From NCBI GenBank assembly GCA_036971475.1, contig JBAIZL010000006.1:16409459-16473458 (forward strand): a DNA stretch of 64,000 nt, read 5' to 3'. Below the pieces are notes generated by a model. That model saw only the letters and a list, made by a program, of their open reading frames with translations, was not told the origin of the DNA and ran no database searches. The position numbers were made by a program, and so were the translations under genes. The DNA comes from Prosapia bicincta. Its lineage: Eukaryota > Arthropoda > Insecta > Hemiptera > Cercopidae. This document shows, piece by piece, positions 48,056-57,274 of the stretch. The stretch's first letter is position 1; every line of letters begins with the position of its first letter.

Positions 48056-48789
48056 CTTACTGAGACATAATGTTTCTAATCCCTCATGGCAATCGTCATA
48101 TGAAAATTTATTTTATAAATTAATATATTTATTAACTACAAATTGAAGTTTTCAATTCAACAGAATATTGTACATTAAATAAGGTAATATCACTCATGCG
48201 TTATGCAAATGAATCTAAATAGTCTATATATATTAATTGTATGAAATCAATTTTCACTTACTTTAAATATCAGCTTTACATCAGCATGATTAGCCAACTA
48301 ATGATTATTAATTGCATCTATACTATTAATTCTTAATTTCAATATAAGAGGCAGAAAGCTCGGTCAAAAAGTAGGTGGTCGAGTTTTTAATGTTTTTTTT
48401 ATTTCTTTTAATAATATTGACTTAGGCAATCCCAATCCGCCTACAAATATGCCACAACTTTCCCAGGTGTGTGTCCAATAACTTCCCAAAGTTTCATGTC
48501 AATCAGATGAATGGTTTACATTATATAACCAGGTAGATTGTGAACTCTGTAAATTTATTATGATAGATTTCTACCTAGCTTTTAGTGATTTCTACCCCTT
48601 AAAATTAAAATTTAGCTAAATCCTTCCTTAGTGCTTGCTTACGTAGTATAATGAACGTTCTCTCTAAATTTTAAGTATCATTAATTTCGGCTTTACGTTT
48701 ATCATCAGTCAGTCACATAATTTTTATAAATAGAGATTTAATTTTAAAGATATTTATTAATCATGTTTACACTCACAGAGATTATTTTT
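48056..48789. other. Intergenic, nothing recognised
   Basis: AT-rich sequence without a matchable repeat or ORF of note. Confidence 0.5.
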
Positions 48790-49580
48790 AAATAAAAGCA
48801 GTTGACTTGCGAGCAGGTACAACTATTTATTTACACAGCCAACGTTTCAATAATGGATATGTTATCGTCTTTAGGCCTATAATATATAAGTACACAATTA
48901 ATAATAAAAATAATAACACAGTTAACAAATATCCGTAACATAATGAAATTACTATAATTATAAAACATATACCACTAAAATGAGTAACGTCAGAAAGAAT
49001 TTGTTTAACATTATTAACTTAACCATTACAAATAATTATATATTTAATTATATAAAAAACCTGAAAAAACCCCCTAACCACTACTACAGGTACAATGACT
49101 ACCAAGTCAGGAAAAAATTACATTTATAGATTAAAAATACACAAATTAACATTATAAAAGAACCTGCCAAATCTCAATTAATTAACCTAATCATGACTAA
49201 GTATGTTTAAATTTTAATTGAGATTTAGCAGGTTGTTCTGTAATGTTAATTTCATTTAATTTTGTGTATTTTAAACCTATAAATGTAGTAGTGGTTAGGG
49301 TTTTTTTACAATTAAATATGTAATAATTCATAATGGTTATTTTTTTTTCAATTTCTTTCTGACGTTACCCATTTTAGTGGTATATGTATTATTTTATAGT
49401 TATAGTAATTTCGTTGTGCTGTAGTTATTTGTGAAATTTGTTATTATTGTTGTTATTTTTAATTGGTATACTTATGTATTTGTAGGCCTGAAGACAGTAA
49501 CATACCCGTTTTATTGACTGAAACGTCTGTGTAAATAAATAGTTGTTCCTGACTCGCAAGTCAACAACTTTTATTTAACA
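48790..49580. mobile_element. Palindromic fold-back with PLE-type ends
   Basis: Arms 48790-49185 and about 49195-49580 are inverted copies with diverged interiors: GACTTGCGAGCAGGTACAAC / GTTCCTGACTCGCAAGTC; GAGTAACGTCAGAAAG / CTTTCTGACGTTACCC; CCTGCCAAATCTCAATT / AATTGAGATTTAGCAGG. The right arm carries a hammerhead-like module with canonical CTGAAGA (49488-49494), a hairpin CAGTAA...TTGACTG, GAAA (49520-49523) and CGTC; flanking ATTTGTAGG and TGTGTAAAT can form stem I. The left arm, minus strand, has CTAAAGA with a better stem II. No ORF. Confidence 0.7.
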
Positions 49581-50192
49581 CTAAAGATATTTATTTGTTA
49601 CCTGTATATTATATATTCTAATAACTGTACCTTTCTTATAGTCACACCTTTAGGTTTCTAAATAATTAATCATATAAATTTAATATCACCTACATTTATT
49701 TACTTGGCATTCAGATCTTTTTACAGTTTATACTTTTCAAATACATTTGTTTGATGCAGGGACAATGTTTGATTGAATAACTGGTACTAAATTTACTATA
49801 AAGATAAAATTTTTTAGGCTTTAGGTTCTTAATACAATAAAATTTAATAAATACAATCTTTGATTTCTCTCTCGGGTTGTTGTTTGGCGTCTATAAAGTA
49901 GAAGTGGTGATCAAAAAAACTTAGTTAAAATTTATAAAGACAATTAATTTATTTTATAATGAATTTACAAAGCTATAGATATTTCTGTTGGCTGAATCTA
50001 GTCTAATAAAGTTTGTACTTATTGTTTGAGGCTCCTGTATTCACTGGTTGCTGGCGATTAATTTATTCACTTCACTTTTGCACAGTAATCAATTTAAATT
50101 TCACTTTCCCTTTCTCTTTAATATCTGCTTAATTCATTACTCGCTGCACTTTTATAAATTCCTTACTTAAAATTACTATTAAAACTCCTGAA
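49581..50192. other. Intergenic, nothing recognised
   Basis: AT-rich sequence. Confidence 0.5.
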
Positions 50193-50400
50193 ATTATTAA
50201 TATACTCATCTTCATTTCTGTTAGGAAAACTTCTATATGTTTGAGTACAGTTTTTTGCCATTCTTAACGTTTCAATATTCTCATCATACTTCAGTATGAT
50301 TTAAGTTTTGAAAACTGAGTTACTCCGAAACACGTCAACAGATGAGAACATTGAAACATTAGAAATGGCAGAAAACTGTACTCAAACATATTAAACTCCT
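50193..50400. repeat. Small PLE-D fold-back and empty Tigger site
   Basis: An inverted repeat of about 95 bp arms (CTATATGTTTGAGTACAG / CTGTACTCAAACATATTA) matches the arm ends of the 16-kb palindrome. ATTATTAATATACTCATC (50193-50210) is the uninterrupted version of the Tigger insertion point at 15408-15419 / 16059. It contains a hammerhead-like 3' half (TGAG-TTA-CTCC, GAAA, CACG, TC) at about 50319-50340. Confidence 0.7.
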
Positions 50401-50962
50401 TTTTTATAATTCTCTTAACTATTCTAAAAAAACTTTTAAAACATTTTCTTACAACTTGCCCTCCCCTCCATTATGTCTGCCTCTCTCGAAGTTCCCAAAA
50501 CTTAGTTCCTTTTTGCCCCATGACTTTTACTTTTTAAATGAGCACTGTCTTCCCTTTTATGTATTTCAGCCTATCAGAGTTAACTTTAAAATTTCCATCG
50601 CATAATGTTCACTCAACAGTTTTCTGCTGTTTTTTGCTTTCTCACGTTACACCCTAATTTTATGAGTTCCCACACTTCACCAGATGTTAACTTTCCCTGG
50701 TTTTTCAGAATTACTTGAACATTAGAAATAATCTTCACTCTTATTTTGTACCCAAGAATGATTTATTACTCTAACTGAAATATACACTTGTTAAGCCCTC
50801 TTTGTCGGCTTTAAGTTTGCTCTTTGTCGGCTCTATTCTAACTTATTAGTATTATTATAATTTTGAATATTGACTAGTTTTATAATATGCCTCATATTAT
50901 CTTTATGTTATAAGATTTATATTATGATATGTTTTAGGTTTATGGTGTATATGTGTGTGTCG
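50401..50962. other. Intergenic, nothing recognised
   Basis: No motif or repeat identified. The right end grades into TGTGTG and TA repeats. Confidence 0.5.

Positions 50963-51021
<59 letters not shown>
50963..51021. repeat. (TA)n microsatellite
   Basis: About 55 bp of TA abutting the left end of the PLE-B palindrome. Confidence 0.95.
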
Positions 51022-51024
<3 letters not shown>

Positions 51025-51215
51025 TTTTTTGGACTAGGAGACTGACAGACTTACCTTGGTAAGAGTCCACTCTGTAGTCTTGAAATAGTCTACTATAGTA
51101 GACTCTGTAGTCTTGAAATACTATTTCAAGACTACAGAGTGGACTCTTACCAAGGTAAGTCTGTCAGTCTCCTAGTCCAAAAAATCTAAATAATCTTTAC
51201 CAACCAAAACTAACC

Positions 51216-51218
<3 letters not shown>
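51022..51218. mobile_element. PLE-B terminal-repeat palindrome
   Basis: The outer 90 bp of each arm are exact inverse copies of the PLE-B element end (GATTTTTTGGACTAGGAGAC... / ...GTCTCCTAGTCCAAAAAATC), meeting at AGTCTACTATAGTAGACT near 51095. Both outer sides are (TA)n. No coding sequence remains. Confidence 0.92.

Positions 51219-51272
<54 letters not shown>
51219..51272. repeat. (TA)n microsatellite
   Basis: About 54 bp of TA between the PLE-B palindrome and the PLE-A fragment; both elements end exactly here. Confidence 0.95.
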
Positions 51273-51275
<3 letters not shown>

Positions 51276-52035
51276 GTTAATATATTACTATTGTAAGTAA
51301 TTTTATCCACCATTAAGTGCAATAATTTTACCTTGAGTGATGAGGCACCTTTCGGTCAATTGACCATTGTCGAATCACTGATGTTTCTCTGTTGTAGATG
51401 TTCGGTCTGTGAAGTTGGTGTTTGTTGACGTGCACTTTATCTTGATCTGTGTGTATGATATTTCTATATAGTATGTCTTCTGTATATATTGTTTGTAGAT
51501 TCATTAAGTTGTTGTGTATGTTTTCATAAATGTGGTATTTTTCTAGTGAGTTTAGTTCTATTGGGTTGTTATTTATTTCAAGTATGGTTAGGTTATTTTC
51601 GTAATTTGTTATTTCGTGTTTATGGGATATTAGGTGTGCTGCAACATTTGATACTTTAGAATTTTTGTTTTTGAATGCTCTATAATGTTCTTCAAATCTT
51701 ATTTTAAATGTTCTGGTTGTTTTTCCTATGTAAAAAGCGTTACAGTTGTTGCATGTGATTTTGTAAATTCCTGATAGGTTATGTTTTTCTGAATTTGTTT
51801 TGTGGTTTGTGTTATTAGATATTTTATTATTTTGTTGTTTGGTTTGTAAGTTGGAGTGTAGTATTCTTTGTTGTATATATTTGTTATTTTTTCTATTTTG
51901 TTATTGGTGTATTTATATTTTAGGTAGATTTTTTTATTTTCATTATTTTTGTGTTCCGGTTGTAGTGTTGTGTTGAGGTTAGGTTTTTTTGTGAATTTAT
52001 TGTATATATTTTTTATAATGTGTTTGTTGTATTGT
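51273..52035 (-). pseudogene. PLE-A 5'-truncated copy, GIY-YIG end
   Basis: Minus-strand match to PLE-A bases from about 1095 to 1860. It keeps the endonuclease (CNNCNAFYIGKTTR on the minus strand) and the terminal repeat with an unchanged hammerhead-like module (about 51385-51340). The frame looks mostly preserved, with a one-base change in an A/T run near 51815. Similarity fades past 52035. The 3' end abuts (TA)n. Confidence 0.88.
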
Positions 52036-52325
52036 CTATTATATTGTTATATATATTGAATAATTTATCGTTTTTTTATTTTATTTGTATCTGTTCGTTA
52101 ATGATGTTATTTTTATAAATTTAACCCCAAAACTAACGTTAAAAACTCGCACAGTGCAGTGAATCTAAAAATAGAAGTTAACGGTACACCAAGGTCAACT
52201 GCAAATTCCACGCAGCTCGCAGTCCAAAACTCTGTTCAGTATGCCCGAGGATGGAAACACTAACCAGTCTTTGAAGTACTCGCATAAATACCAAGTAAGA
52301 TTCTTGTTTAAGTACATAAGTGAAA

Positions 52326-52382
<57 letters not shown>
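52036..52382. other. Short unassigned stretch ending in (TA)n
   Basis: Unrecognised sequence 52036-52328, then about 54 bp of pure TA (52329-52382) at the edge of the 1.45-kb repeat. Confidence 0.7.
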
Positions 52383-52388
<6 letters not shown>

Positions 52389-53835
52389 TATTTTTTTTTA
52401 AGAGAATTATTATTTATTGAATGAATAATTTAATTTCTATTAAATTTAAAACAAAAACTCAGGAATAATTTTAATTTTTTAAATTTTAACAATTTTCTAT
52501 TTAAACAATAAACAGAACAAAAAAACTTAACAAGTTTTAACACAATAGACTAAACTCAATTCTTAATATGTTAGTTACAAGATTTTATAACCTAGGCTAT
52601 TTTCTAAGATCTCTTATTATCTCGGGGTTTTATGCATGGGCTATATCTTCTAACTCTTTGGTTAATTAATTAAATAAACAAGATTAAATTTAGAAAATAG
52701 TTTTAATAATTAGCTTCCTGATGTAAAATCTTAAATTTGGAATAAGAAAAAGGTCCCTAACCTGTTTGAACTGGATTAGGCTTTCTTACTACTCAACTAT
52801 TATATTATTTCAAGATATTCTAATAATTTACAATTTTAGATTTTCTTATAATTTTAAAAGTTTACTAAAGGTTTATTTTTATAGCGCTATATACTTATCG
52901 ATTTTCGGAGTTTTGCTGGTTGTTCATATAGGATTCAGTTCTCTTTAAATTTTATGTTTCACACACAATTAAATTCTTTTTGGTTACTTTAATTATAATA
53001 AACCGTATTATAAGTTTTAAATTCACTTATTTTCATTTTATTTTGGCCACGTTTCTTCACAAATTCGTATAATTTTGATGAGATGCTCCAAACGAGATTT
53101 TGGCTTCTAAAAATGGCTTCGCTTCGTTCGGCTGCCCAAGCCAGACTAACGCGTCGTTTTAATTTTTTAAATGTTTTAAACATGGCGCCGATTCCTTCTC
53201 CAAATTCCATATTAATTACCCATAATCCTTTGCTTTCATGTAATGAGGTTCCTTTTTTTCCCACTAGAGTCGAATGTAACACTGACCTACTTTTTTGGAT
53301 TAAATTTGATCAACTAAAATTGTTTTCAACCGTTTTAATTTGGTTAACATACTGTTTCACCTATCCTATCCTCAACAAACCTTCCAGTGTTTATTTAATT
53401 ACTATTATTTGTGTGTGCAGTGTCTTTGCTTTTTACTTTTGTAATAATTCCGAAATGTGTGTGTTTGGCAAAGGTTAATGCAAACCTAATCCATATCTCA
53501 CTTTATTGTTTACAATCGTGTTTTACATTTTTTTTCAAGTAATTACTTACAATTTTTTTTATTTTATTATTATTAGATTATCTTGTTCTAATTTTATTTG
53601 TAAGGTTATTTGATCCAACAAATTTCCTAATGCATTCTTTCCAGTTCATAATTTTTGTTTTTATGTGTTAAAAACCTTTTCTAGGCTTTCACCTTAAATT
53701 AGTTTTAATTTAATCTAACCAATCTCTTAATGAATTTCTCCGATTTCACATTTTGTGAGTTATTTCTAATCTATTCTTCCAATTCGTTAACAACATTATA
53801 TAGCCCATTCTATAAATGTTACAATATATATACAT
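52383..53835 (-). mobile_element. 1.45-kb non-coding repeat, copy 2
   Basis: Reverse-oriented relative of 24433-25899; the right edge CATTCTATAAATGTTACAAT is the complement of that copy's start. The two copies have diverged with several indels. Two opposite ORFs here (52989-53282 and 53083-53478) overlap each other, are not kept in the other copy, and are not called as genes. Confidence 0.75.
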
Positions 53836-53849
53836 ATACTCGTATATAT

Positions 53850-54200
53850 ATGTAGGGTCTCGATAATTCGAGGTAGATGGGACCGAGACCCCCTTGGATT
53901 ATACGGAAATATGTTCCTGTACATTAGAAAAAAGAGCAGTTCTAATGAATTCTTTAATTTGGATTCCACAAAATTTGTTTATAGAACTGTATTGATTACA
54001 GTACTTTCATAAATAATATTGCTTTTGAAGACATTGTCATCACGGTTGCTACATTTTTTGGAAAAAGTTGTTAAGTGTCTTTTGCGTTCGCTTATCAGAT
54101 CGTTGTTCCTTTACCGTGACTAATTTGCCCTTCTTGTACTGTCTCAGTCGAACTTTCATCTATATTCTCGTCATCATAATTTTACTAGACTCAATCTATG
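53850..54200. mobile_element. Possible pogo/Tigger remnant
   Basis: GGTCTCGATAATTCGAGGTA with GGGACCGAGACCCCCTTGGA then TTATACGG resembles the terminal sequence of pogo/Tigger-type elements. Minus-strand residues DDENIDESSTETVQEG near 54150 could be a transposase tail. Only one end was found. Confidence 0.4.
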
Positions 54201-54399
54201 TTAAATGTAGTTATCTCTAGGTGTGAAGTTACTGTGTTGTTACTTGTAATGTATAACTCTACTTATTATGCCCATTCTGGGTTTATTCTCAGCAATCTAC
54301 CTGGCATCTACATGGGTTTAATTGAGAAACCTTTTTGTTTTTTCAACTAACGGTATAGCTTAATATAGCAAGCCAAGGCCTATGGATTTACAAATATAT

Positions 54400-55407
54400 A
54401 TATGCTGATACGTATTCCTTCACGGATGGAAAAATATGATAAATAGTTATTATCTGGAGTACATCCGTTCATTCTGCAGTTCCGATGTTTCGCCAGAATC
54501 TCATCTAGCATTGATGAGGTGAGCCCAACAACAGTTGAAATGCGCAGATAACTCTGCTCCTATATATAGAGGAATGAAGCCACGCCCAATGACATCAAAT
54601 CACACATTGACGTCAATCCACACACACCTGATCCAAACAATGACTCACATTCCTTTGCCTTTGTTCACCTTTCTTCCAATAAAATCTATTGATGACACAC
54701 TTCCACACTGCGGGCAAATTCAAAGTATCATCGTGTTTGTTAAGACTCCCTTGCTTTTCTATTTCGACAGCCTCACGAATAATTCTAGTCCTGTAGTTTA
54801 CCACTTGAGCAATCTGTCGGCAAGACTTGAAATCATTGGAATGCCCTGTATCGCAGTGATACCTGTACAGAGCCGACGCTTTCTGCTTGTTTTTAAGGCC
54901 CAGTTTGTGCTTCTCAAGCCTAGCTGAGATACGTCTGTTCGTTTGGCCAATGTACGATTTCTTACAAACTCCACAAGAAACGCTGTAAACAAAATGGTTT
55001 TCTAAGAAGATCTTATCTTTGGCGTTACCAACAACCTTGTGATGTAAGGTTTGTAAACAGAACGTATACCATGCCTCCTAAAGAGTCTGCCAGTCTATCA
55101 GTGGTTCCTTTAATAAAGGGCAGAAAAACAGTACCAGTTTTCTCAATCTCTTTCTTGTCCACGTCAACTGAAAGGACACTATGGCGGTGTAACGCTTTAT
55201 TATTGGCATATTCCTTATAGCCATTGCTTCTAAGCACCTCTCTCATAGTAATAAGTTACTGGTCCCTAGAATGGATGTCTGTTAACTTGTGAGACCGAGA
55301 GAAGAGTGTGTCAGCGACAGCCTGGATCTGAGATGGGTGATGATGTGACTCAACGTTAAGATATCTAATGGTATGAGTCGGTTTTCTGTAGACCGAATGG
55401 TGAACAC
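54400..55407 (-). pseudogene. PLE family E, 3' fragment
   Basis: On the minus strand: SVYRKPTHTIRYLNVESHHH (post-RT block, 55400-55345), VLRSNGYKEYANNKAL, FLPFIKGTTDRLA, then after frameshifts FVYSVSCGVCKKSYIGQTNR (GIY-YIG, near 54990), RISARLEKHKLGLKNK, and HCDTGHSNDF, followed by a 3' UTR with GATGAGATTCTGGCGAAACA near 54500. The RT core is missing: the 37-bp array begins exactly where the RT sequence stops. The protein differs strongly from families A-C. Confidence 0.85.
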
Positions 55408-57257
55408 AAGTTCATATAAAAAGGTAGTAATTACTAAGAGAGGCAAGTTCATATAAAAAGGTAGTAATTACTAAGAGAGGCAAGTTCATATAAAAAGGTA
55501 GTAATTCCTAAGAGAGGCAAGTTCATATAAAAAGGTAGTAATTACTAAGAGAGGCGAGTTGTTATAAAAAGGTAGTAATTACTAAGAGAGGCAAGTTCAT
55601 ATAAAAAGGTAGTAATTACTAAGAGAGGCAAGTTCATATAAAAAGGTAGTAATTACTAAGAGAGGCAAGTTGTTATAAAAAGGTAGTAATTACTAAGAGA
55701 GGCAAGTTCATATAAAAAGGTAGTAATTACTAAGAGAGGCAAGTTCATATAAAAAGGTAGTAATTACTAAGAGAGGCAAGTTCATATAAAACGGTAGTAA
55801 TTACTAAGAGAGGCAAGTTCATATAAAAAGGTAGTAATTACTAAGAGAGGCAAGTTCATATAAAAAGGTAGTAATTACTAAGAGAGGCAAGTTCATATAA
55901 AAAGGTAGTAATTACTAAGAGAGGCAAGTTCATATAAAAAGGTAGTAATTACTAAGAGAGGCAAGTTCATATAAAAAGGTAGTAATTACTAAGAGAGGCA
56001 AGTTCATATAAAAAGGTAGTAATTACTAAGAGAGGCATGTTCATATAAAAAGGTAGTAATTACTAAGAGAGGCAAGTTCATATAAAAAGGTAGAAATTAC
56101 TAAGAGAGGCAAGTTCATATAAAAAGGTAGTAATTACTAAGAGAGGCAAGTTCATATAAAAAGGTAGTAATTACTAACAGAGGCAAGTTGTTATAAAAAG
56201 GTAGTAATTACTAAGAGAGGCAAGTTGTTATAAAAAGGTAGTAATTACTAAGAGAGGCAAGTTCATATAAAAAGGTAGTAATTACTAAGAGAGGCAAGTT
56301 CATATAAAACGGTAGTAATTACTAAGAGAGGCAAGTTCATATAAAAAGGTAGTAATTACTAAGAGAGGCAAGTTCATATAAAAAGTTAGTAATTACTAAG
56401 AGAGGCAAGTTCACATAAAAAGGTAGTAATTACTAAGAGAGGCAAGTTCATATAAAAAGGTAGTAATTACTAAGAGAGGCAAGTTCATATAAAAAGGTAG
56501 TAATTACTAAGAGAGGCAGGTTCATATAAAAAGGTAGTAATTACTAAGAGAGGCAAGTTCATATAAAAAGGTAGTAATTACTAAGAGAGGCAAGTTGTTA
56601 TAAAAAGGTAGTAATTACTAAGAGAGGCAGGTTCATATAAAAAGGTAGTAATTACTAAGAGAGGCAAGTTCATATAAAAAGGTAGTAATTACTAAGAGAG
56701 GCAAGTTGTTATAAAAAGGTAGTAATTACTAAGAGAGGCAAGTTCATATAAAAAGGTAGTAATTACTAAGAGAGGCAAGTTCATATAAAAAGGTAGTAAT
56801 TACTAAGAGAGGCAAGTTCATATAAAAAGGTAGTAATTACTAAGAGAGGCAAGTTGTTATAAAAAGGTAGTAATTACTAAGAGAGGCAAGTTCATATAAA
56901 AAGGTAGTAATTACTAAGAGAGGCAAGTTCATATAAAAAGGTAGTAATTACTAAGAGAGGCAAGTTGTTATAAAAAGGTAGTAATTACTAAGAGAGGCAA
57001 GTTCATATAAAAAGGTAGTAATTACTAAGAGAGGCAAGTTCATATAAAAAGGTAGTAATTACTAAGAGAGGCAAGTTGTTATAAAAAGGTAGTAATTACT
57101 AAGAGAGGCAAGTTGTTATAAAAAGGTAGTAATTACTAAGAGAGGCAAGTTGTTATAAAAAGGTAGTAATTACTAAGAGAGGCAAGTTGTTATAAAAAGG
57201 TAGTAATTACTAAGAGAGGCAAGTTGTTATAAAAAGGTAGTAATTACTAAGAGAGGC
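55408..57257. repeat. 37-bp tandem array, 50 units
   Basis: Exactly 1,850 bp = 50 x 37. The unit is AAGTTCATATAAAAAGGTAG then TAATTACTAAGAGAGGC. The main variant has TTGTTAT instead of TTCATAT and appears singly and in a run of five units near the right end. Each unit contains the perfect palindrome AGTAATTACT. There are no spacers, so it is not a CRISPR array. The left neighbour is the broken PLE-E RT region; a partial unit continues to 57274. Confidence 0.97.
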
Positions 57258-57274
57258 AAGTTCATATAAAGAGG

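Noticed and set aside
52989..53478. Two ORFs (97 codons minus, 131 codons plus) as host genes
   Set aside because: They overlap on opposite strands and lie inside a repeat whose other copy (24433-25899) does not preserve them.
54480..54530. Hammerhead core in the PLE-E 3' UTR (GATGAGATTCTGGCGAAAC, minus strand)
   Set aside because: A GAAA and a GATGA are present, but no stem II or stem I could be paired, so I left it out of the ribozyme list.
55408..57257. CRISPR-like appearance of a 37-bp repeat array
   Set aside because: Units are directly contiguous without spacers, and the sequence is eukaryotic; it is a simple tandem repeat.
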